This document shows, one piece after another, positions 1 through 8,583 of a stretch of 64,000 nt of DNA. Positions within the stretch are counted from its first letter, which is position 1; the number at the start of each line of letters is the position of its first letter. The stretch is from Verrucomicrobiaceae bacterium (lineage in GTDB: Bacteria > Verrucomicrobiota > Verrucomicrobiia > Verrucomicrobiales > Verrucomicrobiaceae). Both the position numbers and the translations under genes were made by a program. The stretch covers positions 1-64,000 of the forward strand of contig JAIBCL010000032.1 of assembly GCA_019694165.1 (NCBI GenBank). The letters run 5' to 3'. The notes beneath the pieces are model-generated. The model ran no database searches. It worked only from the letters and a program-made list of their open reading frames with translations, and was not told where the DNA came from.

Positions 1-1
1 C

Positions 2-82
2 GAAACCTTCTACAACCCCGTGCGCCTTCACAGCGCCCTGGGCTTCCAGTCACCCGCCTCCTTCGAACAATCCATCCAATAA
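2..82 (+). CDS. IS3-family transposase, C-terminal end (partial)
   Basis: An open frame entering from the left edge ends at TAA 80-82 and reads ETFYNPVRLHSALGF followed by QSPASFEQSIQ. The pattern Y-N-x-x-R-x-H-S-A-L-G-x-x-S-P-x-x-F-E is the usual C-terminus of the DDE integrase-type OrfB transposase of IS3 elements. Only 26 codons are present, so the catalytic residues lie outside the window. The right end of the insertion sequence should fall shortly after the stop, but no terminal inverted repeat can be confirmed without the other end. Confidence 0.75.
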   Translation, partial: ETFYNPVRLHSALGFQSPASFEQSIQ

Positions 83-151
83 AACCAACCCAACTTTCCG
101 TGTCCTCGTTTTCGAAGAAAGATCACTCGATGACGTCAGAGCAAGCGAACA

Positions 152-332
152 AATTCCCCCTCACCCCAGCCCTCTCCCCATGGGAGAGGGAGCAGGACGA
201 GCTGCCGCTCGGTTGCGCGAAGCATGATCAAGAGCGTCCGACGGGACAAGAATGTCCCTGCTCCCCGACTTTGGCGCGGCAGCGCCATCGTCTCCCTCTC
301 CCCTTGGGAGAGGGCTGGGGTGAGGGGGAATT
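152..332. repeat. Family A palindromic repeat, copy 1
   Basis: The arms are AATTCCCCCTCACCCC followed by AGCCCTCTCCC on the left and the reverse complement on the right, enclosing about 120 bp. The inner part carries smaller conserved palindromes, GGGACAAGAATGTCCC and TGGCGCGGCAGCGCCA. It fills most of the 290 bp between the transposase remnant and the PAP2-like gene. Any transcript through it could fold into a very long hairpin. It belongs to a six-copy family in this window. Confidence 0.9.
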
Positions 333-374
333 CCGGCGTTCGCTAACACGCTTCGAACCAAACCAACTCTCAAA

Positions 375-1034
375 ATGAACACCCGCCTCCGCATCGCCCG
401 GCTTCTCATCGTCATCGGCGGACTCGCGATCTGGTTTTGGACGCAGTCCCTCATCGGTTCGAAATCGCCGCCCGCTCGCGATGGCGGCATCGGCGACGCG
501 ATTCTCGACTGGACCGCGCCCTGGAACGCCTGGCTCAACGCGCATCCCGGGCCTGCGAACGCGCTGCTCATCGCCAGTTCGCTCGGCATCGACGCACTCG
601 GCCTCTTTCTCATCGGCATCACCATTTTCGGACGCACCGTTCGGCCATTCCTCGGTCTCATCATCCTCTTCAGTCTGCGGCAAATCTGCCAGTCGCTCGT
701 CAGTCTCCCGCCCATCGAAGGCATGATCTGGCGCGATACCGGCGTGCCGACGCTGCTCGTGACCTACGGCGTCTCGAACGACCTCTTTTTCTCTGGCCAC
801 ACCGCCCTCGCCGTCTTCGGCACACTCGAACTCGCCCGCCTCGGCAAACCGCCGCTCGTCATCCTCGCCATCCTCCTCGGTCTCTTCGAGGTCAGTGCCG
901 TGCTCGTTCTCCGCGCGCACTACACGGTGGACGTGTTCGCCGGTGCGATGACCGCGCTGTTCGTGGGTTTGATTGCCGAGAAGATCGCGGCACCCGTGGA
1001 TCGGTGGCTGGACGGAATCGCGCCATCGGGATGA
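375..1034 (+). CDS. PAP2-like membrane phosphatase/phosphotransferase (PAP2_C type)
   Basis: The 219-residue protein has an N-terminal membrane anchor (about residues 7-24) and four or five further hydrophobic segments. The second and third PAP2 motifs are clear: NDLFFSGHTA (catalytic His142) and RAHYTVDVFAGA (His182 and Asp186). This spacing and the RAHYTVDV form resemble the sphingomyelin synthase-like PAP2_C group, which moves phospho-head groups between lipids or removes phosphate from them at the membrane. The lipid substrate cannot be told from sequence. It stands alone on the plus strand after repeat copy 1 and is convergent with the following secreted protein gene. Confidence 0.7.
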   Translation: MNTRLRIARLLIVIGGLAIWFWTQSLIGSKSPPARDGGIGDAILDWTAPWNAWLNAHPGPANALLIASSLGIDALGLFLIGITIFGRTVRPFLGLIILFSLRQICQSLVSLPPIEGMIWRDTGVPTLLVTYGVSNDLFFSGHTALAVFGTLELARLGKPPLVILAILLGLFEVSAVLVLRAHYTVDVFAGAMTALFVGLIAEKIAAPVDRWLDGIAPSG

Positions 1035-1164
1035 GACGGTGGTCCCTTGTCCAGCCCGCAGATCTCGGCGTGCCACACCCGGAAATACGCGCGCACAGAT
1101 GACTTGGCGCGTTTCCGATCCGCGCGGGCTGCCGCACCGGGTGCGGGCCGGGGATATCTGTGTT

Positions 1165-1941
1165 TTACCGCCCGTTCGCGTTCTCGCGCAACTGCCACGG
1201 GATCGGGCCTTCCTCGGACGGGAATTGATCGAATAGTCCCGCGTCATTCGCGAACGCGGACGACAACACCTTCCACCGGCCTTTGGCGTCCTTCTTGAGT
1301 TCCGCCTGAAATTCGCGCTGCTCGACGTTCGCCGCCATCGCGGGATCTGCCGGCTTCTTTTGATCCGGCGCCAGCTTCAAAAAGCCCTGATAAACCGCCC
1401 AGCTTCCCGCCATGCGAATCTCGCCACCGTCGTAAGCGGGCGAGATGCCGGTCAACTCCTTCACGGCTTCGTCCACGGCCTTCACCACGGCTTTGCCTTC
1501 CGCCGAATCGAACGCGGGGAAAGTCAGCGGCACCTGCTTCAGCACCTTCGTGAACTTCACATCCTTCGGCGACTTCAGCACGAGCTGTCCGGGGCCGTGT
1601 TCGTCGAGTTCGCCCTCGCCTATGAGCAGCCGGCCCTTCTCCGCCTTCATGAGCTGTTCTTCAGATCCCGGCTGGTCCTCGATGGTGTAGTGATACGTCA
1701 GATGCAGCACGCCATCCTCGCGCACGATGCCCCACAGCCTGCCGCTGGCGGTGGCATTCTCGTCTCCGCTGCTCTGCGTGCCGCGCACGTCGTGCGCCGT
1801 GATCATCAGGAACACATGATGCTCCGAGTCCTTCGCGTCCTTTTCGAAGCACAGGACCTTGGTTCCAGGATTCTGAGCTGATACGCACGAGAAGACACCG
1901 GTGATGGCCAGGGCGAAAGCGCGAATGCGGCGTGATTTCAT
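1165..1941 (-). CDS. Secreted hypothetical protein
   Basis: I do not recognise the family. From ATG at 1941 the 258-residue product begins MKSRRIRAFALAITGVFSC and continues VSAQ, a typical Sec signal peptide with cleavage near residue 23. A TTG 66 bp upstream would extend the frame but would bury the signal peptide, so it was not used. The mature part is polar and has no obvious catalytic motif, with one aromatic segment near MAGSWAVYQGFLKL. It is the last minus-strand gene after the MocA-like gene (102 bp gap) and may share its transcript, but nothing in it suggests a role in molybdenum cofactor biology. Confidence 0.6.
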   Translation of the reverse strand: MKSRRIRAFALAITGVFSCVSAQNPGTKVLCFEKDAKDSEHHVFLMITAHDVRGTQSSGDENATASGRLWGIVREDGVLHLTYHYTIEDQPGSEEQLMKAEKGRLLIGEGELDEHGPGQLVLKSPKDVKFTKVLKQVPLTFPAFDSAEGKAVVKAVDEAVKELTGISPAYDGGEIRMAGSWAVYQGFLKLAPDQKKPADPAMAANVEQREFQAELKKDAKGRWKVLSSAFANDAGLFDQFPSEEGPIPWQLRENANGR

Positions 1942-2043
1942 GGGAAGAAACAAGGCGCTGGTGAGTCCAGCAGCGGCTTTTGTCCGCCCATTCTCGAGAA
2001 AAGACAAGGGCTTGGATCGGCAGCGTACCCGGAAGCGGCAGCA

Positions 2044-2628
2044 TCACCCGCCCGTTGCAGCCTGTGCTCGCACCAGATCAGCGGGGGTGTCGAGATCGAA
2101 CTTGCCGGCGGGGAAGGGCAGGCGAATCGTCTCAAAGAGGTGCCGGCAAATGAGCGACTTGGCTCCTTGCGCGCCAGTGAGTCCGCAGAGCGTGGTGAAA
2201 AGTGATCGGTCGAACAAGGCAGGCACGCCGACAGTGCCTTCGTATTCGCTGGCGACGATGCGGTGGTGACTGGTGATGCGTGCGCCGATGAGGGCGCGCA
2301 AGGTCTCTGTGGTGACAAATGGCTGATCGCAGGTCATGAGCAGCAGTGCGCCGGCATCGATGCGAGTGGCTGCGAGGCGGACGGAACTGCTCATGCCTTC
2401 TGGCCATTGATCGTTTTCGACGATGGTAAGCGGCAGATCGGCGATGGTAGGACGGATGATTTCGGCGTTCGCACCGAGGATGACGGTGACAGGCGCGCCT
2501 GTGGCGATGGCTTGCTGAGCGAGGTGACGGAGCAAAGGCTGGCCGTGCCAGTCGATGAGTTGTTTGGGCGAACCGAGACGCGATGACGAGCCGGCGGCGA
2601 GGATCACGATGTGTGTACCGGCGCTCAT
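2044..2628 (-). CDS. MocA-like molybdenum cofactor cytidylyltransferase
   Basis: The 194-residue product has the nucleotidyltransferase signature VILAAGSSSRLGSPKQL at residues 8-24 (LAAGxSxRxGxxK), a second motif ENDQWPEGMSSSV and the metal-binding MTCDQPFV segment. Enzymes of the MocA type add CMP to molybdopterin, making the MCD cofactor used by Ior and xanthine-dehydrogenase family hydroxylases. MobA-type GMP transfer is the alternative, but the xdhC and hydroxylase neighbours favour MocA. The ATG at 2628 overlaps the xdhC stop by 4 bp (ATGA), indicating translational coupling. Confidence 0.8.
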   Translation of the reverse strand: MSAGTHIVILAAGSSSRLGSPKQLIDWHGQPLLRHLAQQAIATGAPVTVILGANAEIIRPTIADLPLTIVENDQWPEGMSSSVRLAATRIDAGALLLMTCDQPFVTTETLRALIGARITSHHRIVASEYEGTVGVPALFDRSLFTTLCGLTGAQGAKSLICRHLFETIRLPFPAGKFDLDTPADLVRAQAATGG

Positions 2629-3800
2629 GCCACCGGCTCGTGAATAGGACCGTCGCGTTCGCTGAGGAAGCCGCCGGCGTGTCGGGCGAGCGCGGCCTGC
2701 ACGCCGCTGATGAGTGAAAGCGCAACCTCCGCCGGTGCCTCGGCCCCAATGTCGAGGCCGGCCGGAGCGCGGAGTTTGGCGAGCTGGGCGTCGGTGAGCG
2801 TGAGGCCGTCGGCGCGGAGTTCGTCGAGCAGGCGATTCGTGCGAGCCTTTGGTCCGATCTGACTGAGATGGCAGGCGCTCGAAGGCAGCAGCACGCGGAG
2901 CCAGGCCTTGTCCTGCTCGTAGCTGTGCGTCATGACGATGACAGGCGAGCCATCGAGCTGTGAGGCATCGAAGGTTTCCGCGCGCTGGCATTGCACGACA
3001 TCGACATGCGGAAAACGCGTGCGATTGGCAAAGGCGGGTCGCGCATCGGTGATGGTGACACGCCAGCCGAGTTGTTGCGCGATGGTGGCGACAGGAATGG
3101 CGTCATCGCCCGCGCCGAAGATGAACAGTGACGGCGGCGGCACGATGGTCTCGATGAGCCAGCTCGCTTCATCGCCGCCGGGAAGGCTGGAGGTTCCGGT
3201 TTTCACGCGGCGCTTGGCGTGCTCGGTGAGTGATGCATCGAGCGCACTGCGTAAGGCGGGTCGCAGGATGGTGCTCGTGACTCGGCCATCGGGCCAGCAG
3301 AGCGTGCGGTCGATGGTTTTGAAGCTGGTGATCGCGCTGTCGCACTCGCAGGCGGAGTGTGTGCAGTCGCTGCAAGTGTCGCCTTTTCCGGCTCGCACGG
3401 CGAAGACGGTGGCGATGCGGCCGGACTTCCGCTCGCGATGACAGGCGGTGAGGAGGGCGAGCAATCCATCTGCATCATCGTGCGACAGCGGCTCGATCAT
3501 CACCTGGACGACGCCATTGCAGCCGAGGCCGAGGCCAAAGATGATGTCTTCGTTCGAGGTCGAATCGTAGGTGACGAGCAGCGAATGACCGGTCTCGATC
3601 ACGCGCATGGCACGCTCTTTGACATCGCCCTCCAGGCAGCCGCCGGAGATCATGCCGGCGGTGCTGCCCGAGGACGAGATCAACATGCGCGCTCCCGGCC
3701 GGCGATACGCAGAGCCGCTCACATTGACCACGGTGGCCAGTGCGAGCGGTTCCGGATTCGTCTGCTGCGCGAGCGCGAGGATGGCGGCGAGTTCGTTCAT
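2625..3800 (-). CDS. xdhC: XdhC/CoxI family molybdenum cofactor insertion protein
   Basis: The product of 391 residues has the N-terminal XdhC_CoxI domain (about residues 8-75) with the hallmark SGGCLEGDV, and a C-terminal Rossmann-like XdhC_C domain starting LFIFGAGDDAIPVA and including VTITDARP. XdhC proteins bind molybdenum cofactor, help its sulfuration and deliver it to the hydroxylase apoenzyme. The start was set at MNELAAIL (3800). The linker between the two domains has a four-cysteine cluster, CSDCTHSACEC, which I do not associate with standard XdhC and which could bind metal. It is followed by mocA with a 4 bp overlap; the structural subunits lie upstream beyond repeat copy 2. Confidence 0.85.
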   Translation of the reverse strand: MNELAAILALAQQTNPEPLALATVVNVSGSAYRRPGARMLISSSGSTAGMISGGCLEGDVKERAMRVIETGHSLLVTYDSTSNEDIIFGLGLGCNGVVQVMIEPLSHDDADGLLALLTACHRERKSGRIATVFAVRAGKGDTCSDCTHSACECDSAITSFKTIDRTLCWPDGRVTSTILRPALRSALDASLTEHAKRRVKTGTSSLPGGDEASWLIETIVPPPSLFIFGAGDDAIPVATIAQQLGWRVTITDARPAFANRTRFPHVDVVQCQRAETFDASQLDGSPVIVMTHSYEQDKAWLRVLLPSSACHLSQIGPKARTNRLLDELRADGLTLTDAQLAKLRAPAGLDIGAEAPAEVALSLISGVQAALARHAGGFLSERDGPIHEPVA

Positions 3801-3931
3801 GGGTGTGTTTGAGCCTTTTAACTTACTCGCGCAGGACGCGCCATATGATTGGCTACGCATCGCTTAGAGCCGATCCGCCGACTGATTGGTCAGCCATGTA
3901 CGGCAATCGAACACGCAAAAGCAGTCGGTTA

Positions 3932-4109
3932 ATTTCCCCCTCACCCCAACCCTCTCCCCAAGGGAGAGGGAGCAGGACGAGCTGCCGCTCGACTGAGTAA
4001 AAGAGGACACAGCGCATCCGGCGGGACAGGAATGTCCCTGCTCCTTGGTTTGGCGCGGCAGCGCCATCTTCTCCCTCTCCCACGGGGAGAGGGCCGGGGT
4101 GAGGGGGAA
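3932..4109. repeat. Family A palindromic repeat, copy 2
   Basis: It has the same arms as copy 1 (TTCCCCCTCACCCC on the left, GGGGTGAGGGGGAA on the right) and the same inner palindromes, GGGACAGGAATGTCCC and TGGCGCGGCAGCGCCA. It occupies the 370 bp gap between the molybdopterin-subunit gene and xdhC, so a hairpin here could separate expression of the structural genes from the maturation genes. Nothing else is recognisable in this gap. Confidence 0.9.
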
Positions 4110-4170
4110 GTCTTCCGTTCCCAGAGAAGGTCAGCGATCGCCAATGCACTTTTACCTGAAGGCATTGGCG

Positions 4171-6351
4171 CTAGCCGCTCATGGTCACGCCGGGGAAGAA
4201 CGGCAGCGTGCGGATGCGTTTGCCGGTGAGCTTGAAGTAGGCCGCCGCGATCGCGGGTGCGATAGGCGGCACGCCGGGCTCGCCCGTGCCGCTGGCTGCA
4301 GCGCCGCTGTTGATGATCTGCACCGTGATGACCGGGGCATCCTTCATCTTGGCAGCGGGGTAGTTGCTGAAGTTCTTCGCGCTGGCCACGCCTTTGCTGA
4401 ACGTGACCTGCCCCCACATCGCGGCGCTGAGACCGTGCATGATGCCGCCCTGCATCTGGGCTTCGACGCTGTTCGGATTCATCGCGAAACCGCAATCAAC
4501 GACACAGGCGACACTGTGAACTTTGATGGACGTCGTCGTGGGCATCGAAATGTCCACGACCTGCGCCACGATGCTGCCGAACGATGGTGCGAGCGCAATG
4601 CCGCGGGCGTGACCGGCGGCGACGGGCGTATTCCATCCGCCGAGTTGCGCGGCGGCATCGAGCACGTCGAGGCTGCGCGCATCATTCGCGAGGAGCTGGC
4701 GGCGCAGCAAATAAGGATCGTAGCCGAGAGCGGTGGCGATTTCGTCGATCGCGGTCTCCATGACGAAGGCGTTGAAGGAGTTGCCCACGCTGCGCCAGTA
4801 GCCGACGGGGATCGGCGACGTGTGCTGCACGTATTCAACGAGGCGGTTCGGCAATGCATAGCTGCGACCCACAACGCCCTCGGTGCCCGCGCTGTCGCCC
4901 TTCGCGCCGAGCACGACACCGCGCTGGTTCGAGATCGACGGCACCACATTGCGAATGTGGAGCGCGGTGATGTTGTTCGCGGCATCGATGCCCACACGCA
5001 CGCGGCTCACGGCCATCGGGCGATAGTAATCGCGCCCCATGTCCTGCTCGCGCGAGTACATGAGCTTCACCGGTTTTCCGAGTGCGATGGCGACTTGCAG
5101 CGCTTGTTTCACATAGTCCTGCTCAAACTTGCGACCGAGGCCGCCACCCATGAGCATGACGTTCACCTTGAAGGCGCTGGCAGGCAGCGTGGGCAGCAGC
5201 GCCTGAGCGGTCTTCAAGCAACTGTTCGGAGCCTGCGTCGGCACCCACAGCTCGCACGAGGTCGGCGTCACACTGGCGGTGCAATTCAGCACCTCCATGC
5301 AGCAGTGTGCGAGATACGGGAAGCTGTAGTTCAGCTCCAACGTCTTCGCTGCGGTGGAAAGGCCCGCTGCTCCTGTGCCCGCCGTTTCCGCTGTGTAAAC
5401 AGCGCCCGAATTGTCAGCGCCGGCCACGTAGGGCTTCGTGCTGTTCATCAAGGTGCTCGCGGTAGTGGCGAAGTTCGTGCTGTTTTGCGTGAGGTAGTCC
5501 GTCGGATAATTCCACGACACGCTGAGGCTGTTCGCCAGATTCATCGCGGCCCAACTGTTGGTCGCGACCACGGCGACCGCCGAGTCCAGCGCCACGACAG
5601 CCAGTGCGCCGACTGGCTTGGTGATCGGCAGCTTCGGCGTGCCACCGGCGACGGGGCAGTTCTTGATCGCCGCGAAGACCATGCCGGGCACGACCACGTC
5701 GAGACCGTATTTGGCCTGGCCGTTCACCTTGCCATACAGATCCTTGCGCGGAACGGCGGTGCCGAGCACGCGGAATGAGGTCGATGGCACGAGCACCACG
5801 GTCGCGGGCACCGGCAGCGTGGCTGCGAGCGGCGCGAGCTGGCCGTAGGTGAGCGAGGCGTTGGTCGTGGTGTTGATCACAGCGCCGTTGTTCACCGCGC
5901 ACACCGAGGGATCCACGCCCCATGTTTGCGCGGCGGCATTCACGAGCAGCGTGCGCGCTGTCGCGCCAGCCGTGCGGAAGGTCGTCATGCGACGCGACAC
6001 GCCGCTGCTGCCGCCCGTGAGCCACGACAGCGACGCGGTGATCGGCTCGACGGCGATCTTTTCCCACGCGACGAACAAATCCTCCGCCACACCCATCGCG
6101 AGGCCCGACCAAATGCCCTGGCCCATCTCGCCGCCGCCGACGAAGACCGTGACGGTCTCATCAGCACCGATGTGGATGTAGTTCGTGATCGGCGTGCCAG
6201 CGCCCGCGGCTTCGGCGCGGTTTGCTCCGGCTTCAAAACTGAATGCCAGCAGCAGTCCGCCGGCCTTTTTTAAAAACGAGCGGCGATCCATCTCGCTCGC
6301 GTGGGTGATTTTAACTTCTTCCTGATGAAGATGAATGGTGCGGTCACTCAT
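4171..6351 (-). CDS. Molybdopterin-binding subunit of an Ior-type molybdenum hydroxylase
   Basis: The product is 726 residues, close to the length of isoquinoline 1-oxidoreductase beta subunits. It has an N-terminal Tat-like signal (MDRRSFLKKAGGLLLAFSF), cofactor-binding glycine segments GGGEMGQGIWSG and GGGLGRKFEQDY, and the C-terminal GTGEPGVPP motif whose Glu (about Glu691) is the catalytic base in this family. The enzyme would hydroxylate a heterocycle or oxidise an aldehyde, using water as oxygen source and passing electrons to the 2Fe-2S subunit encoded 25 bp upstream. ATG 6351 was chosen because AGGAGGA lies at the right distance before it. The Tat motif implies periplasmic function. 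The substrate is unknown. Confidence 0.88.
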   Translation of the reverse strand: MSDRTIHLHQEEVKITHASEMDRRSFLKKAGGLLLAFSFEAGANRAEAAGAGTPITNYIHIGADETVTVFVGGGEMGQGIWSGLAMGVAEDLFVAWEKIAVEPITASLSWLTGGSSGVSRRMTTFRTAGATARTLLVNAAAQTWGVDPSVCAVNNGAVINTTTNASLTYGQLAPLAATLPVPATVVLVPSTSFRVLGTAVPRKDLYGKVNGQAKYGLDVVVPGMVFAAIKNCPVAGGTPKLPITKPVGALAVVALDSAVAVVATNSWAAMNLANSLSVSWNYPTDYLTQNSTNFATTASTLMNSTKPYVAGADNSGAVYTAETAGTGAAGLSTAAKTLELNYSFPYLAHCCMEVLNCTASVTPTSCELWVPTQAPNSCLKTAQALLPTLPASAFKVNVMLMGGGLGRKFEQDYVKQALQVAIALGKPVKLMYSREQDMGRDYYRPMAVSRVRVGIDAANNITALHIRNVVPSISNQRGVVLGAKGDSAGTEGVVGRSYALPNRLVEYVQHTSPIPVGYWRSVGNSFNAFVMETAIDEIATALGYDPYLLRRQLLANDARSLDVLDAAAQLGGWNTPVAAGHARGIALAPSFGSIVAQVVDISMPTTTSIKVHSVACVVDCGFAMNPNSVEAQMQGGIMHGLSAAMWGQVTFSKGVASAKNFSNYPAAKMKDAPVITVQIINSGAAASGTGEPGVPPIAPAIAAAYFKLTGKRIRTLPFFPGVTMSG

Positions 6352-6376
6352 GGTGATGTCCTCCTGGTTCTTGGGT

Positions 6377-6844
6377 TCAGGGTTTCGGCGGATAAGCACC
6401 AAACTCACCCGTGCCGGCGCGCTTGATGGCCTTCTTGATGCGATTGTAAGTGCCGCACACGCAGATGTTCGGCATGGAGTCGATCGCTGCGTCGGTGGGC
6501 TTCGAGCCCATCGCCGCCGCGCGCATGATCATGCCGCTCTGGCAATAGCCGCACTGCGGCACCTGCTCGGCGATCCACGCTTTCTGGATCGGATGGCTTT
6601 GTCCGTCAGCGGACAGGCCTTCGATCGTGGTGATCTTCACCTGGGTGACTTCCTTCACGGGCAGCTTGCAGCATTTCTCCGCCGAGCCGTCGATCCAGAC
6701 ATTGCATGCGTTGCACACTTCGATGCCGCATCCGTATTTCGTGCCGGTGAGACCGAGCACGTCGCGCAACACCCACAGAAGCGGAGTGTCACCTGGCACG
6801 TCCACATTATAGGACTTGCCGTTCACATTGATGGTATAAGCCAT
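6377..6844 (-). CDS. 2Fe-2S subunit of the Ior-type molybdenum hydroxylase
   Basis: The 155-residue product is the right size for the small subunit of two-component hydroxylases. The plant-type cluster ligands are Cys39, Cys44, Cys47 and Cys59 (or Cys58); the second cluster has CGYCQSG (Cys98, Cys101) and [13 protein letters not shown] (Cys128, Cys130). It transfers electrons from the molybdenum centre to an outside acceptor. Two details depart from the norm: the usual CxxxxCGxC glycine is Asn (CGIEVCNAC), and there is an adjacent cysteine pair, EKCCKLPV, where one Cys is usual. It has no signal of its own and would be exported with the Tat-bearing large subunit. It heads the minus-strand operon. 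Confidence 0.88.
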   Translation of the reverse strand: MAYTINVNGKSYNVDVPGDTPLLWVLRDVLGLTGTKYGCGIEVCNACNVWIDGSAEKCCKLPVKEVTQVKITTIEGLSADGQSHPIQKAWIAEQVPQCGYCQSGMIMRAAAMGSKPTDAAIDSMPNICVCGTYNRIKKAIKRAGTGEFGAYPPKP

Positions 6845-7111
6845 GTTGAGTTGAGGTGTTGGTTTGGCGAAAACGTCGGACTGGAAGTCGCGCGGAAGTG
6901 TTTTCGGACGCCATATTCTCAAAATTCGAAATTCGTGGCGATCCGAAAACGAAATTCCTTCATTACCATTTGGTAACAAAGGAAGGACGACGGCCTCCTG
7001 CAAACCAAGCTTCGTTTGGAGTTCCATGCGCGTCATCGCAGGCAAGCCGGGAGGTGAAACTGCGGTTCACCGGCTTTGCACGACAGACGAATCTGGCTAA
7101 CGAAGAGTGCC
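6845..7111. promoter_or_regulatory. Divergent control region with TTACCA-N2-TGGTAA palindrome
   Basis: This 267 bp gap separates the hydroxylase operon (minus) from the porin gene (plus) and must hold both promoters. A perfect 6+2+6 inverted repeat, TTACCATTTGGTAA, lies at 6963-6976, in an AT-richer stretch than its surroundings. It is a plausible operator for a dimeric regulator acting on one or both genes; no regulator gene lies next to it. Confidence 0.45.
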
Positions 7112-8323
7112 ATGCGCCCTCGTTTGCCTCTCATTGTTGCGGTCGCCGTGCTAATCGCCCGGCCGGGTGCCGTCGCGGCCGGAGAGATCGCGGCGGAGGC
7201 TGCGTCGAAGGATTTGAGCGGGGCGGTCGGCAGGAGACAAATGTCCGTCTTCGATCAAGTCTGGAACGCCACCGAGCTGTATCGCGACGAGTCGAATCCG
7301 ATCGTCCAGGACCTCGACATCACGGGCCGCTTCCACGACCAGTACCATTGGTCCGAGGGAGGCGCGGCGGACGACGACGGCTGGGAGTCGCGGCGCTTTC
7401 GCATCGGGCTCGAGGCGCGCGTCTTGCATGACTTTACGCTAAAGGCAGAGATGACGAGCGCGCCGGACTTCGATCCTTTTTTCAATGGCTTCAGCGCCCT
7501 CGCCATCCAGTGGCATCCTGCGGATTCGTTTCTACTGACGGTTGGGAAGCAACCCGCGCGCTTCACATGGGATTACTCGACCTCGTCGAATCTGCATCCG
7601 TATGTGGAGCGCAGCCAGTTGCTCAATGAGTTCGCGCCTGATCGCTCGCCCGCCATCTCCATGCAGGGCAAGGCGGGCAGGCTGAACTGGTATGCCGCGC
7701 TGGTCTCCAATACGCCGGATCGTGAGGTGTCGCGTGAGTTTGGCACCTTCGACGGCGGTGCGTCTATCATCGCCACGCTCGGCTATGACCTGGCTGAAGT
7801 GTTCCGTACCGACGCCGCCGATGTGCGGCTGGAGTATCTGCACAGCGAGCACAATGAGCGCAGCACGATCTACAACCGCTTTGACGACTGCCTCGCCACC
7901 AGCCTCGTGCTGCGCGAGGGCCGCGCCTCGGTGGTAACGGAGCTTCTCGCCGGTCTCGGCGGCGACCATGGCGATGCCGTCGGCCTCAATCTCATGCCCG
8001 GCTGGTTTGTGAACGAGAAGCTGGAACTCGTCGCGCGCTATCAGATCGCCCTCTCGGATGGTGCCGCGGGCCTGACCGCGCAGCGCCGTTACGAGCGCCC
8101 GGCCGGCATTCCCTCGGGTGATCTCTACCAGGCCGCGTATGCCGGCTTCAACTGGTTCATCTACGGCCCGCGACTTCGGCTCATGGGCGGCGTGGAATAC
8201 GCCGGCATGAACGGCCACGATGCCTGGACCGCCCTGCTCGGCGTGCGCCTCTACTGGGGGCCGGATTCAAGGACGGCCTTCCCCGTCGCCTATCCTTACA
8301 TGGACCGCCGTGGTGCGCACTGA
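7112..8323 (+). CDS. OprO/OprP-like porin
   Basis: From ATG 7112, preceded by GAAGAG, the 403-residue product has a signal peptide (MRPRLPLIVAVAVLIARPG, ending near VAAGE) and a mature part rich in alternating aromatic and polar strands, as in a 16-strand outer-membrane beta-barrel. Segments such as RRFRIGLEARVLHDFTLKAE and FLLTVGKQPARFTWDYSTSS are characteristic of the phosphate-selective porin O/P family, a name that does not guarantee phosphate as substrate. It is divergent from the molybdenum hydroxylase operon, so it might admit that enzyme's substrate, but this is only positional evidence. Confidence 0.7.
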   Translation: MRPRLPLIVAVAVLIARPGAVAAGEIAAEAASKDLSGAVGRRQMSVFDQVWNATELYRDESNPIVQDLDITGRFHDQYHWSEGGAADDDGWESRRFRIGLEARVLHDFTLKAEMTSAPDFDPFFNGFSALAIQWHPADSFLLTVGKQPARFTWDYSTSSNLHPYVERSQLLNEFAPDRSPAISMQGKAGRLNWYAALVSNTPDREVSREFGTFDGGASIIATLGYDLAEVFRTDAADVRLEYLHSEHNERSTIYNRFDDCLATSLVLREGRASVVTELLAGLGGDHGDAVGLNLMPGWFVNEKLELVARYQIALSDGAAGLTAQRRYERPAGIPSGDLYQAAYAGFNWFIYGPRLRLMGGVEYAGMNGHDAWTALLGVRLYWGPDSRTAFPVAYPYMDRRGAH

Positions 8324-8374
8324 TCCCGGATACAGGGACAGGAGATTCAACCCGAAACTCCAAAGCTGCCAGTA

Positions 8375-8395
8375 GAACGAGCGTCTCGCTCGTTC
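8375..8395. terminator. Perfect 9-bp hairpin downstream of the porin gene
   Basis: GAACGAGCG, a TCT loop and CGCTCGTTC form a perfect 9-bp stem 51 bp after the porin stop. There is no T-run, so it could be a factor-dependent terminator, an mRNA 3' end stabiliser or a short dispersed repeat. The rest of 8324-8583 shows nothing recognisable. Confidence 0.4.
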
Positions 8396-8583
8396 GGAAC
8401 TGGGAAATTCGAATTCAAGTCGCATGGAGGGACACCCGGATGAATCTTCCGGATCGGCCAGTTCGAATTCGCTCTCACCGCGTCACCACCGCATCCGGCC
8501 GGACCTTCTGTAAGAGCCTGTCCGGCAAATGCCCTGAATCATCATAGCCAGGCAAACGAAAGCGTGAGAGCAAACAGAAACGT

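Noticed and set aside
152-332. Family A repeats as a CRISPR array or rRNA/tRNA remnant
   Set aside because: The copies are far apart, there are no regular spacers and no tRNA or rRNA signature; the structure is a single large palindrome per site.
4045-5778. Plus-strand open frame of 577 codons opposite the molybdopterin subunit
   Set aside because: Its translation is Arg/His/Ala-rich with no domain pattern, and it lies wholly antisense to a gene with clear motifs. Long antisense frames are expected in GC-rich coding DNA.
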